A stretch of 64,000 nucleotides of DNA. Origin: Propioniciclava tarda (GTDB lineage Bacteria; Actinomycetota; Actinomycetes; Propionibacteriales; Propionibacteriaceae). How positions within the stretch are numbered: the first letter of the stretch is position 1; each line of letters begins with the position of its first letter. The stretch lies in contig NZ_FXTL01000014.1 in the NCBI RefSeq assembly GCF_900182665.1, positions 27,179 to 91,178 of the forward strand. Direction: 5' to 3'. The notes beneath the pieces are model-generated. The model was not told the DNA's origin. It was given only the letters and a program-made list of their open reading frames with translations, and searched no databases. This document shows, piece after piece, positions 47,655 to 56,418 of the stretch. A program made the translations under genes and the position numbers.

Positions 47655-49193
47655 ATGGCTACGACCCGGGCAGACCTTGACGGCGCATCCGGCACTCGAC
47701 CGCGAACGCGGGCCGCGGCGTCCGGGGTGCTGGCGGTCGCGTCCGGACTAGGGGTTTCGCACCTGGTGGCCGGCATCGTCGGTCCGAGCTCGTCGCCGCT
47801 GGTGGCGGTAGGGTCTCGGGCCGTTGATGTGGTTCCGGGTCCGCTGAAGGAGTGGGCCGTTTCTGTCTTCGGGACCGCCGACAAGGCCGTCCTGATCGGC
47901 GTGGCTCTCGTCGTGACGCTGGGGCTCGGGGCCGTGGTGGGGGTGGTCTGGCAGCGCTCGGTCCGGCTCGGGGTGGTGGCCGGTGGGCTGTTGGCGCTGG
48001 TGGCGCTCGCGGCGGCCGCGCTTGATCCGGGACGCCGGCTCTTGTGGTGGCTGCCCGCGCTGGTCGCGTTCGGCGTGGCGGCCTGGGGGCTGACGCGACT
48101 GTCGGCGTCCACTGAGGTCGTGGACGCGGCGTCCAGACGACGGTTCTTTCGGATGGGCGTAGGCCTGGGGGCGCTCGGGGTCGCGGGCTGGGTGCTGGGA
48201 GAGGGCGTGCGGTCGGTCGTGGCGGCGGTTCCCGGGGTCGGACGCCCGCGCGTCACCCTTCCGCCGCGGTCGTCGGCGCCGCTGCCCGTCGGACTGGAGG
48301 CGGAGGTGCCGGGCTTGTCGGCGTTCGTGACGCCGGCGTCCGAGTTCTTCCGGATCGACACCGCGCTCGCCGTGCCGCAGGTGGACGCCGCGACCTGGAA
48401 GCTGTCGGTGTCGGGGCTGGTCGATCGGCCGTTCACTCTCGGGTGGGACGAGCTGCTGGCCATGGACGCCATCGAGAAGAACGTGACGTTGGCGTGCGTG
48501 AGCAACGACGTGGGGGGTCCGCTGATCGGGTCGGCGCGGTGGCTCGGCGTGCGAACGTCGGAGTTGCTTGCGCGGGCAGGCGTCCAGGCGGGGGCGGACA
48601 TGGTGCTGGGGCGGTCCGTGGACGGGTTCACGGTGTCGGCGCCGTTGGCGGCGTTGCTGGACGGGCGGGGCGCGCTGGTGGCGTATGGGATGAACGGCGA
48701 GGCGCTGACGGCGGAGCACGGGTATCCGGCGAGGTTGCTGACGCCGGGGCTGTACGGGTTCGTGGGGGCGACGAAGTGGCTCATCGGCCTCGAGGTGACG
48801 ACGTACGCGTCCGCGCAGGCGTACTGGACCCAGCGCGGCTGGGCGGCCCAGGCGCCGATGAAGGGCGGATCGCGGATCGAGGTGCCTCGGGGGTCTTCGC
48901 GCGTGCCGGTCGGGACGGTGAAGGTTGGCGGTGCGGCGTGGGCGCCGGAGGTCGGCGTCCGGGCAGTGCAGGTGCGGGTAGACGGCGGACCGTGGCTGGA
49001 CGCGACGCTCGGTCCGGACGCTGGCGTCCAGTTCTGGCGGCAGTGGGTGTACATGTGGGACGCGGCTGCCGGGGAGCATCGGCTGCAGGTACGGGTGGTC
49101 GACGCCAACGGGGTGGCGCAGGACGAAACCATGGCGACGCCGTTCCCCGATGGAGCGTCCGGGTTGCATACCGTCGCCGTGGTCGTGGGGTGA
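47655..49193 (+). CDS. Membrane-anchored sulfite-oxidase-type molybdopterin oxidoreductase
   Basis: 512 aa. The first 180 residues contain about four membrane segments. The rest is a sulfite-oxidase-like Mo-cofactor domain: SGLVDRPFTLGWDELLAM, the Mo-ligand cysteine in VTLACVSNDVGG, HGYPARLLTPGLYGFVGATK and KWLIGLEV. It ends with an immunoglobulin-like dimerisation domain (VRAVQVRVDGGPW onward). No heme domain or cytochrome partner is adjacent. The substrate is unknown. It is the last gene before the tRNA. Confidence 0.9.
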   Translation: MATTRADLDGASGTRPRTRAAASGVLAVASGLGVSHLVAGIVGPSSSPLVAVGSRAVDVVPGPLKEWAVSVFGTADKAVLIGVALVVTLGLGAVVGVVWQRSVRLGVVAGGLLALVALAAAALDPGRRLLWWLPALVAFGVAAWGLTRLSASTEVVDAASRRRFFRMGVGLGALGVAGWVLGEGVRSVVAAVPGVGRPRVTLPPRSSAPLPVGLEAEVPGLSAFVTPASEFFRIDTALAVPQVDAATWKLSVSGLVDRPFTLGWDELLAMDAIEKNVTLACVSNDVGGPLIGSARWLGVRTSELLARAGVQAGADMVLGRSVDGFTVSAPLAALLDGRGALVAYGMNGEALTAEHGYPARLLTPGLYGFVGATKWLIGLEVTTYASAQAYWTQRGWAAQAPMKGGSRIEVPRGSSRVPVGTVKVGGAAWAPEVGVRAVQVRVDGGPWLDATLGPDAGVQFWRQWVYMWDAAAGEHRLQVRVVDANGVAQDETMATPFPDGASGLHTVAVVVG

Positions 49194-49219
49194 CCGGGTT
49201 TCGGTAGAGTGTCCGGCCG

Positions 49220-49295
49220 GGGCCTATAGCTCAACCGGCAGAGCAACGGACTTTTAATCCGTGGGTTCTGGGTTCGATCCCCAGTGGGCCCACCA
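49220..49295 (+). tRNA. tRNA-Lys (anticodon TTT)
   Basis: 76 bases including an encoded CCA (49293-49295). Acceptor GGGCCTA pairs with TGGGCCC through one G-U. The anticodon stem-loop ACGGACTTTTAATCCGT centres on TTT, and the T-loop GGTTCGATCC is normal. Discriminator A. It marks the border between core-like genes and the defence-like genes to the right. tRNA-Lys is a known type of integration site. Confidence 0.97.
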
Positions 49296-49313
49296 GCAGT
49301 TTCAGCGCAACGA

Positions 49314-49566
49314 CTAGGTATTTTACCCCGGATGACACCTCCGAACTCGGCCTGGAACCACTCGGCGCCCAGCTCGGTGCGGAGTTGCTGGGCGACTCTA
49401 GCGGGCAGCGGCATCGACTGCGCCAGCGCCTGGGCATCCGACCAGGACGCCGCACGGCGTCCCAGCTCGACCTCGAAAGGCGTCGACTCGTCCGCGAAGA
49501 GCGAGGACCGCTGGCCGAGGCGCGCCGGTGACCGGGTGAAGACCAGCAGCGAATAGGAGCTTCGTC
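49314..49566 (-). pseudogene. C-terminal coding remnant next to tRNA-Lys, unknown
   Basis: A minus-strand frame opens after a stop near 49580 and reads SLLVFTRSPARLGQRSSLF, FEVELGRRAASWSDAQALA and LRTELGAEWFQAEFGGV. It has good amino-acid and codon character but no start codon in a sensible place, and its frame runs on into the tRNA. It looks like the tail of a deleted gene. The family is not recognised. Nothing else is seen in 49296-49728. Confidence 0.3.
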
Positions 49567-49728
49567 TGCATATGGCGGCGGGAGTCCCCTACGCGAACAC
49601 AGCGGACCAAATCGACGTTCCCTTTCTCGTACCCCCGGCAGGCCTGGGACGTCTTCGCTTGTCATGATCAGATTGAGTAGAACGATCCCCTTGCTCACCC
49701 CGCGTCGGGTAACAATCCGGACGCCGAG

Positions 49729-49795
49729 TTGGTAAGAACCATTCCCCACCTATACCTTGCGACAACTTTCCAAGTTGGTAAGGTCATTTTGGTAA
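49729..49795. promoter_or_regulatory. TTGGTAA repeats upstream of the fic gene
   Basis: TTGGTAA occurs at 49729-49735, 49775-49781 and 49789-49795, all on the plus strand. The middle copy lies in a CCAAGTTGG palindrome (49770-49778). The stretch is AT-rich against its surroundings and ends 27 bases before the Fic ATG. The Fic protein has a possible DNA-binding tail, so self-regulation is conceivable. Confidence 0.4.
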
Positions 49796-49822
49796 CGCAC
49801 AGCTATGACAACAGGAGCGACG

Positions 49823-50839
49823 ATGACCAGAGGACGTCCGTCGAGATCGACCATCTATCAGCGCCTCGATGCGGCCCTAGACGACTTGCGGCAACGCTTC
49901 GGCGGCCTACCCACCCCGAGCGAGTCGGTGTACGTGTGGCGCGACATCTGGCACCTTGAGGCACATCACTCGACGGCGCTGGAGGGCAACACCCTCGTCC
50001 TGAAAGAGGTTGAGCGACTCCTCGACCGTGCACAGGCCGTCGGTGCGAAGCCGCTCAAGGAGTACCTGGAGGTGAAGGGGTACGCCGAGGCCGCGGAGTG
50101 GGTGTATGCCCAGGCGTCGAGCCCGAACGAGGGTGATGGCCGCCCGCTGGTGAGTGTCCAAGAAGTCCGGAACATCCACCACGTGGCAATGACTCCGGTC
50201 TGGAGCGTCGCGCCGCATCCAGACGCCAGCGATCAGGAGTCACCTGGCAACTTCCGCCGGCATGAACTGCACCCCTTCGCCGAAGCGATGCAACCACCCA
50301 CCTGGCCGCTCGTGCCCGCGGCCCTAGAGGACTGGGTCACGCGCGTTCACGATCTCCTCGGCGGCCCGACAGACGAGACCCGCCCGTTGACCGAGCGCCT
50401 AGCGGAGGCACACTGCGCCTTCGAGCGCGTTCACCCCTTCATCGACGGGAACGGCAGGACCGGACGCCTCGTGTTGAACCTGATGCTCGTCCGGCTGGGC
50501 TACCCGCCGGTCGTCATCCTCAAACAGCAGCGCCCCCACTACCTGACGGCGTTGGGACGCGCTGACCAGGGCGATTACGGACCTTTGGGTGAACTCCTCG
50601 CCCGTGCGATGACCGACAACCTCCACCGATTCATCCTGCCCAGCATCGCCGGCCCAGCTCGGCTCATCCCATTGGCCGCACTCATGGACGCCGACATTTC
50701 GCTGGTTGCACTCCGCAGAGCGGCCGCGCGCGGACGCCTCGACGCGCAGCAAGGCTCGGACGGCGTCTGGCTCAGCAGCAGACGAGCCGTCGAGGACTAC
50801 AAGCAGTCCCGACTCCACGCAGGACCGAGACAGGCGTGA
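49823..50839 (+). CDS. Fic-domain protein, class II (N-terminal inhibitory helix)
   Basis: 338 aa from ATG 49823; AGGAG seven bases upstream favours it over ATG 49805. Fic enzymes transfer AMP from ATP to target proteins. The full catalytic loop HPFIDGNGRTGRL (204-216) is intact. The inhibitory motif SxxxEG (S50 to G55, STALEGN) sits in the N-terminal domain, which defines class II. The C-terminal 50 residues (ISLVALRRAAARGRLDAQQG, SSRRAVEDYKQSR) resemble a small helix-turn-helix. No antitoxin gene is adjacent. The target is unknown. Confidence 0.9.
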   Translation: MTRGRPSRSTIYQRLDAALDDLRQRFGGLPTPSESVYVWRDIWHLEAHHSTALEGNTLVLKEVERLLDRAQAVGAKPLKEYLEVKGYAEAAEWVYAQASSPNEGDGRPLVSVQEVRNIHHVAMTPVWSVAPHPDASDQESPGNFRRHELHPFAEAMQPPTWPLVPAALEDWVTRVHDLLGGPTDETRPLTERLAEAHCAFERVHPFIDGNGRTGRLVLNLMLVRLGYPPVVILKQQRPHYLTALGRADQGDYGPLGELLARAMTDNLHRFILPSIAGPARLIPLAALMDADISLVALRRAAARGRLDAQQGSDGVWLSSRRAVEDYKQSRLHAGPRQA

Positions 50840-51437
50840 CTGACGGCAGCAGTTGACGGCCAGACTCGACGGGAGATCGCGACCTCAACAGGAGTTCCCC
50901 CCGGGAAGGGGGCACCCCACCGCTCATCCAGACCGGACGGCGCTGTGGTGCACGAACTGGCGAGCCATGACCGTCTTTCCAGTCATGTGACTGGACCGCC
51001 AGTCACCGGTCCTCTCGGCGGGCCCAAAGTCGTCAACGGCGTTCTCGGGGTGAACGTCAAGATGGGCACCGAGCAGGAGACAGAGGTCGTTAGCTCATCA
51101 ACGCCGAAGGTCGGCATCATTCGAGCCTCGGCAGCCCGGCTCCTCGCTCCTCGGTCTCTGCGTCCATCCGGCCAGAAGAACCCGCCTCACCACCATGCCC
51201 GACTCGGTCGCGAGGACGTTCCTTGCGCAACGGCCCAGGCATAGAAGTCGCCCGACGTACCCCCAGGATCTCCTCCCACACACCCACTGCATCTGTGGTG
51301 TGACTGTCCCGAATCAACCCCCGGTTGATCGGTGCGGGGCGGGCTCCGGCCTTGGTGGTCGGGGCCCGTGGCGGGGTCGGCGCTACTCCACCTGTGACTG
51401 CCGCCTCGCTCTTGGAGAAGGTCTCAGCGCATCACTG
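50840..51437. other. Gene-free stretch with two palindromes
   Basis: No convincing gene is seen in these 598 bases. There is a perfect CCAGTCA-TG-TGACTGG palindrome at 50979-50994 and ATCAACC-CCC-GGTTGAT at 51313-51329. Short open frames here lack coding character. It may hold remnants of deleted island genes or terminators for the fic and helicase genes that converge on it. Confidence 0.5.
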
Positions 51438-54206
51438 TCACGCGTCGCGCCTGCTGCGACACAGGTCCGCTACATCGCACTTGTCGCACGCGCGACACCA
51501 AGACTGGTGCCGTGGAAGGTCGTTTGCCCTGAGTTGATTACCAGCCTCCAGGACGCGGTGACGCACAGCCGCCAATAGGGGTGCCTCGACCTCTTCCCGC
51601 GTGGACTTCCCCTTGTCGTCGAGGTTCAAGACTTCGATGAGGTCCGGGCTCTCGCCAACCAGTTCCTCATAGCCAAGCGCGTAGACGTGCAGCTGGTCGC
51701 GGGTGACGTCCTCTGGCTGAGCGCGCTCGGTCGACTTGAAGTCGACGACTGCCACCTCGTCGGTGTCGAGCCGCCTAATGAGGTCGACGCGTCCGTCGAC
51801 GACGACCCCTTCACCGAGATGGACCTGGATCTGCTTCTCCGAGTGGATCGTGTTCGGGATCTCGCGGCCGTGGGCGTCGAAGTACCGCTCCAGCGCGGCC
51901 CGTGCCGACTGCACCAGGTTCTCGCGCAGTGCCGGGTACGCGTAGGGGGTGTGCAAGTGCCGGTCAACGAGATCCTCGACGTCAGCCGTCGTGAGCAAAA
52001 CGCCATCGAGCGCGCGCTTGTGCACCTCGGCGAGCGCGTCATGAAGGCCCTTCCCGTAGCCCAGCGCCTCATGAAGGGGCGGGTTGAAGCCGTACAGGAA
52101 GCGGATCTTGAACTGGTATGGGCAGTCGAAGAAGTACTTCAACTCCGAGAACGTCAGCGTGACCTGCGGAGTCGCGCGCCGGGGGGTGGGCGCCAGTCGC
52201 TGGATCGACGGGCCCAGCCACGTGTGCTTCGTGGAAACGTGCTGGTTCGTGGACGCCAGCCGCATGAAGTCCGACGGCCTGGCGAAGAGCTGGTTTCCAC
52301 CGGGCGAGAAGCTCATCGCCAGGTACTTCTGCGAGCGCGTCACGGCCACGTAAAACAGTCGGGTTTCGTCCTCAACCGTTCCGCGATAGCGGTCGGGCTG
52401 GGCCACCGCGACGTCCGGAATGACATGGAATAGGCCGACGCCGCCGTGCCGCTTGGATGGGAATCGGTTCCGCCGCAGGCACGGGACGAACACGGCCGGG
52501 TACTGCATTCCCTTCGCCTGATGGACCGTCGAGATGACCACGGCATCGGGCTGGGCGTAGCCCACGTCCGCGTCGGATTCCGCGTAGTAGTCGGGCGCTT
52601 GGTGGGTCAGCCAGTCGCGGAACGCGCGGTACTTGGCCGCAGGCGCCGACTGGAAGTGAATCTCTTCGAAGTCCGAGATCGCCTGGCTGAACTTGCCCAA
52701 CTGGTAGAAGACCAGCTCAGCCCGCGCGGGCGTGCCGGGGATGGTGTCTTCGCGGACTTCCAGCGCGGCAAGGAGGTCGAGGTAGAGGCGCTGGATGTTG
52801 TAGACACCCCAACGTGCCCCTGCCTTGATGGCGCGGGCCGTCTCGAGGACGCCGAAGGCGGACTTCCAATCGCGTCCACTCGGCACGATCTCGGCGTTCT
52901 CCCAGGCGGACTGCACCGTCTCGCTACCCACCTCGCCGACGAGGTAGGCGAAGACCGTCACGACAGCCGCGATCTCCGCTGAGTGGAACAGCCGGTTGAG
53001 GCCTTTTACGACATACGGGATGTCGCGGCGCCTGAGCTCGTCCACCAGCGGGTCGGCGTCCTTGGCGACGGACCGGTAGAGCACCGCGAAGTCGGACCAG
53101 GAGAGACCCCGCGCCGCGGCGTCCGGACCGTCGACAAATGGGACGCCGCGCAGCTCGACCATGCGGTCACAGATCCAGGACGCCTCCGCCTGTGGGGAGT
53201 CGAACGTGAGGGCCAGCAGATCGCCGCGCTGCCACTGTTGGTGGCCGGCGGCAGTCATGGTCTTTGCAAGACGCGCGCCGGCCGGCAACGACTCGGCCAC
53301 CGTCCGCCCCAGGTCGACGACTCCCTTGCTCGACCGAAAGTTATCGTCGAGCACCACGGTCTCGACGCCCTCGTAGCGCTGGGCGAACGTCAGGATGTTG
53401 CTGACCTCGCTGCCACGCCACTGGTAGATGGTCTGGTCGTCATCTCCAACGACGCAGAGGTTCGATCCCCCGCTGGTCAGCGCTCGGATCAGCCGCTCTT
53501 GGAGCGGGTTGACGTCCTGATACTCGTCGACGACGAGGTACTTCAGCGCGCCGAGCACGTGGTCGCGGATCGCCCGACCACGTTCGTCGTCGACGTCCTC
53601 GAGGAGCTCGACCGCGGTGAGGATCATCTGTGTGTAGTCGAAGTAGGACGCCTTTCCGAGCAGCCGGATGTACTGGGCGAATGAATCCCAGACCTGATCG
53701 GGGACTGCTGCGTCGTCCACCTCGTCCTCGCGCAAGACCGAGAGCACCTGCTGATAGAGGCGCGAATCCCGGTAGCGATACAGCGTGGGCGTGGACGCCA
53801 GGCGCGTGGGGCAGCTAGTCAGGCCCGCCTCCTTGGAGTGCCGGTCGATGAAGAGTCGATTTGTGACGTCGCTGAGGACCCGGTAGCGGAACGTCTCGGG
53901 CACGTGCCGCTGCAGGACGTCGAGGCAGTACGCGTGCATCGTCCCGATGAACATCTCCGCTAGCCCGAGCGTGGAGCCGCCGGCATCCTGGACGCGCCGC
54001 AGCACACGGTCCTTCAACTCGGCCGCCGCCTTGTCTGTGAACGTGAACGCGACGATGTTGGCCGGCTCGACCCCGGGCACGAGCAACAACTCGGCGATGC
54101 GCCGCGAGACCACGTCGGTCTTGCCTGACCCGGCGCAGGCCACGATCTGCAGGTTGCGGTCCACACACTCGATCGCGGCACGCTGGCTGGAGGTGTAGCT
54201 GATCAC
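51438..54206 (-). CDS. UvrD-family helicase fused to an Fe-S PD-(D/E)XK nuclease
   Basis: 922 aa from GTG 54206 (the frame continues upstream without helicase similarity). SF1A helicase: Q-motif SSQRAAI, Walker A ACAGSGKT (23-30), motif II VVDEYQDVNPLQ near 226, DDDQTIYQWRG and VISTVHQAKGMQYPAVF. The C-terminal third is an AddB/RecB/Cas4-like nuclease: VDGRVDLIRR and VVDFKST (D-x-K near 822). Cysteines in FDCPYQF and the terminal CRACDKCDVADLC fit a [4Fe-4S] staple. Resembles AdnA/AdnB-type repair or defence motors, but no partner subunit is adjacent. Confidence 0.9.
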   Translation of the reverse strand: MISYTSSQRAAIECVDRNLQIVACAGSGKTDVVSRRIAELLLVPGVEPANIVAFTFTDKAAAELKDRVLRRVQDAGGSTLGLAEMFIGTMHAYCLDVLQRHVPETFRYRVLSDVTNRLFIDRHSKEAGLTSCPTRLASTPTLYRYRDSRLYQQVLSVLREDEVDDAAVPDQVWDSFAQYIRLLGKASYFDYTQMILTAVELLEDVDDERGRAIRDHVLGALKYLVVDEYQDVNPLQERLIRALTSGGSNLCVVGDDDQTIYQWRGSEVSNILTFAQRYEGVETVVLDDNFRSSKGVVDLGRTVAESLPAGARLAKTMTAAGHQQWQRGDLLALTFDSPQAEASWICDRMVELRGVPFVDGPDAAARGLSWSDFAVLYRSVAKDADPLVDELRRRDIPYVVKGLNRLFHSAEIAAVVTVFAYLVGEVGSETVQSAWENAEIVPSGRDWKSAFGVLETARAIKAGARWGVYNIQRLYLDLLAALEVREDTIPGTPARAELVFYQLGKFSQAISDFEEIHFQSAPAAKYRAFRDWLTHQAPDYYAESDADVGYAQPDAVVISTVHQAKGMQYPAVFVPCLRRNRFPSKRHGGVGLFHVIPDVAVAQPDRYRGTVEDETRLFYVAVTRSQKYLAMSFSPGGNQLFARPSDFMRLASTNQHVSTKHTWLGPSIQRLAPTPRRATPQVTLTFSELKYFFDCPYQFKIRFLYGFNPPLHEALGYGKGLHDALAEVHKRALDGVLLTTADVEDLVDRHLHTPYAYPALRENLVQSARAALERYFDAHGREIPNTIHSEKQIQVHLGEGVVVDGRVDLIRRLDTDEVAVVDFKSTERAQPEDVTRDQLHVYALGYEELVGESPDLIEVLNLDDKGKSTREEVEAPLLAAVRHRVLEAGNQLRANDLPRHQSWCRACDKCDVADLCRSRRDA

Positions 54207-54252
54207 CTTGCCTATCCTGCCGGAGGTGACCGACAGTTTCTGAACCACGCTT

Positions 54253-54293
54253 TTGACGCTGCCCACAGGGGTGTATATATGATGTGCATACAC
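54253..54293 (+). promoter_or_regulatory. Promoter and operator of the toxin-antitoxin pair
   Basis: TTGACG (54253-54258) and TATATG (54276-54281) are 17 bases apart. GTGTAT (54271-54276) and ATACAC (54288-54293) form an inverted repeat over the -10 region, as expected for autorepression by the antitoxin. AAAGGG precedes the ATG at 54307. Confidence 0.6.
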
Positions 54294-54306
54294 GAAAGGG
54301 ATCGTC

Positions 54307-54603
54307 ATGTCCGAGGTCACCGCTCGCGCGGTCAAGAACGAAATCATCAACCTGCGAACGACGGAGCGCCAGAAGAACCTGTTGCGGCGAGCAGCCGAAG
54401 CGACGGACCACTCGCTGACCGAGTTCATCCTCGGCAGCGCCGTTGACCAGGCCGAGCGCGTGCTGGCCGACCGCCGCTGGTTCACCGCCACTGACGACCA
54501 GTTCGCCGAGTTCGTTCGGCTCCTGGACGCCCCTTTGCCGACGACGATCAAGTTCGATCGCCTGTTCTCCAGGCAGTCCCGCTTCGCCGATCGTGACAAC
54601 TGA
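54307..54603 (+). CDS. DUF1778/TacA-type antitoxin
   Basis: 98 aa. The N-terminal ribbon-helix-helix (NLRTTERQKNLLRRAAEATD, then SLTEFILGSAV) would bind the operator. The C-terminal part (RWFTATDDQFAEFVRLLDAP onward) is the toxin-neutralising tail. It overlaps the GNAT toxin start by 11 bases, the usual TacAT layout. Promoter and inverted repeat lie just upstream. Confidence 0.9.
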   Translation: MSEVTARAVKNEIINLRTTERQKNLLRRAAEATDHSLTEFILGSAVDQAERVLADRRWFTATDDQFAEFVRLLDAPLPTTIKFDRLFSRQSRFADRDN

Positions 54604-55096
54604 CTTCACCGCGCCGCGCAAGCTGGAGCACTCGGATGTCCGGAAGGGGTTCGACAGCGGGGCTGCGGAGCTCGATGAGTGGCTAGAAAAGTACTCGTGG
54701 CAGAACCAGCAGGCCAACAACGCCACGACCTACGTCATCACCGACGGGCATCGAGTTGTCGGCTACTACGCCATCACCATGGCTGCCGTGGCGCAGGCGG
54801 GTGCGCCGGCAGAGATGCAGAAAGGACGCCCGTCCCAGATTCCCTGCATCCTGCTGGCGCGCCTTGCCGTAGATCGATCTGCGCAAGGTGCAGGGTTCGG
54901 GTGGGAACTGCTGCGGGACGCCCTGTTGCGGGCGGTGGCGTTGAGCCAAAGCATCGGTGCCGCCGCCGTGTTAGTCCACTGCCGGGATGAATCGGCAAAG
55001 GAATTCTACCTTCGAAACGGCGACTTCCTTCAGTCACCCGTCGAGGATCTCCACCTGATGGTGCCGGTCAAGGCTCTGGAGCGTTACGTCGATTGA
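54593..55096 (+). CDS. GNAT-family toxin (TacT-like)
   Basis: 167 aa from GTG 54593. Enzymes of this group acetylate the amino group of charged tRNAs and stop translation. The acetyl-CoA loop is in RLAVDRSAQGAGFGWELL, preceded by YYAITMAAV. KEFYLRNGDF carries the conserved tyrosine near the C-terminus. Translationally coupled to the antitoxin. Its last 13 bases overlap the end of the convergent gene at 55084. Confidence 0.9.
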   Translation: MTTDFTAPRKLEHSDVRKGFDSGAAELDEWLEKYSWQNQQANNATTYVITDGHRVVGYYAITMAAVAQAGAPAEMQKGRPSQIPCILLARLAVDRSAQGAGFGWELLRDALLRAVALSQSIGAAAVLVHCRDESAKEFYLRNGDFLQSPVEDLHLMVPVKALERYVD

Positions 55097-56418
55097 GCGA
55101 CTGCCAAGAGTCGGGGTAGCCACTCAGCGAAGCACTCGAGCCGCAACTCAGCGACGCCCTGAACGGCCGACTGCGGATCCCACAACCAGACTGTGTCGAC
55201 CAAACCGATGACGTCAATCGTTGATGCTCGCGTGACCGCATCGGCCAATCGCCCATCAAACAGGTCGCACACCGCGAGATTGGCCGTCACCAGCGCACGC
55301 GCCTCGGGCCTGTCCGGCTTTAGGTGCGCAAGAATCCGACAGGCTTCGCGTCGATCCAAAGGAATCAAGCAGAAGGCGTAGGCCATCGCGAGCACTGGAT
55401 CGGCGGGGTAGGCCTGATAGGCGTTCTGTGCCTGTTGTCGGGCTGCGATCGGGTTCCCTTGCTGAAGGAGAAGTGCAACGCTCGGGACAAGGTCCTCTGC
55501 GGCGACGTTCGCGACATCATCGCGGAGCCCGGGCCGGGTCAATCGCTTGCGCAGTTCCTGCGTCACCATGCCCTCGGTGACGGTCCGTTCGGCGAGGATG
55601 GCAGGGTTCACTCCAGCCCAGATTGCGACCTCCGTGGGAGCGTGCCGGTAGGCGAGTTCCCAATGCAGGCTGGACGCCTTCCATTCGCCTAGGTACGTCC
55701 TCGCCAGTCGGTCGCAGATCCAAATCGTTGCGTCCTTGCCACCGCTGAAGACCATGTCCTCTGCGCTGCGTTCCACCGGCTGGTAGTCGTTGAGCCGCCA
55801 GCTCAGCAGGTGCCCGACGGCCGCCCTATCAGCCCAATCCTCCACCACACGACACACACTCGGGGACAGCGCGGACAGTGACACCATCGGCCCGACATCC
55901 TCGCATACCGGGTCCTGCGCGAGCAGGTCACACCACGCGCGTAGGAAGGCGGGTGTGTCGGCAGGCGCAATATTCCCGGCCCGCTCCGCAGCGAGGAACG
56001 ATGAGGCTGTCCGCAACGTCCGCTGCGTGAGGTCTTTGCGAAATCCGCTCCGCAAGACCGCGTCCGGCGACAGCCCTCTCTCGCCGAGCCGTGCCAACGC
56101 GGTCGTGATAGCGATCGAACGCCAGAGCCAGTTCTCGAGCGGCGGAATGAGGATCAAGTCGAGCGTTGTCCGTAGCAGGGCAGAGGTAGTCCAGTCCGCG
56201 CTCGGCTGCTCGTACCGGTGCAGAAGCCTTTCTCGCATGGCGTCGAAGGAGCGCGCCTGCTCGGCCTCAGACCTGCTCTGGATCAGTTCGCCCAGGAGGT
56301 CAAGACATGAGCCGCTACCCCCACACAAATCGTGGTCACGGTGGCTGCATTCGACCGCGAACACCTCCAAGGCCTTCTTGGTCAGCTCCCGCTCGTGCCA
56401 CTTCACCTGGTCGCTCAT
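55084..56418 (-). CDS. Unknown helical protein coupled to the methyltransferase gene
   Basis: 444 aa from ATG 56418, which shares ATGA with the mod stop, so it is the third gene of the res-mod operon. Not recognised. Near the N-terminus there is a Cys/His-rich stretch ECSHRDHDLCGGSGSC that might bind metal. The middle is helical with conserved-looking DRAAVGHLLSWRLNDYQPVE and FSGGKDATIWICDRL. The last 150 residues form TPR-like helix pairs (NPIAARQQAQNAYQAYPADP). No methylase, helicase or nuclease motif. Role inferred only from position: a specificity, regulatory or effector partner of the restriction system. Confidence 0.75.
   Translation of the reverse strand: MSDQVKWHERELTKKALEVFAVECSHRDHDLCGGSGSCLDLLGELIQSRSEAEQARSFDAMRERLLHRYEQPSADWTTSALLRTTLDLILIPPLENWLWRSIAITTALARLGERGLSPDAVLRSGFRKDLTQRTLRTASSFLAAERAGNIAPADTPAFLRAWCDLLAQDPVCEDVGPMVSLSALSPSVCRVVEDWADRAAVGHLLSWRLNDYQPVERSAEDMVFSGGKDATIWICDRLARTYLGEWKASSLHWELAYRHAPTEVAIWAGVNPAILAERTVTEGMVTQELRKRLTRPGLRDDVANVAAEDLVPSVALLLQQGNPIAARQQAQNAYQAYPADPVLAMAYAFCLIPLDRREACRILAHLKPDRPEARALVTANLAVCDLFDGRLADAVTRASTIDVIGLVDTVWLWDPQSAVQGVAELRLECFAEWLPRLLAVAQST

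Noticed and set aside
47486..49414. 642-codon minus-strand frame opposite the molybdoenzyme and through the tRNA
   Set aside because: Ser/Thr/Pro-rich antisense translation that runs across a tRNA gene. Only its far upstream end has coding character, reported as a remnant.
54207..54599. N-terminal extension of the UvrD-like protein
   Set aside because: It is antisense to the antitoxin gene and its promoter. Helicase similarity starts at GTG 54206.
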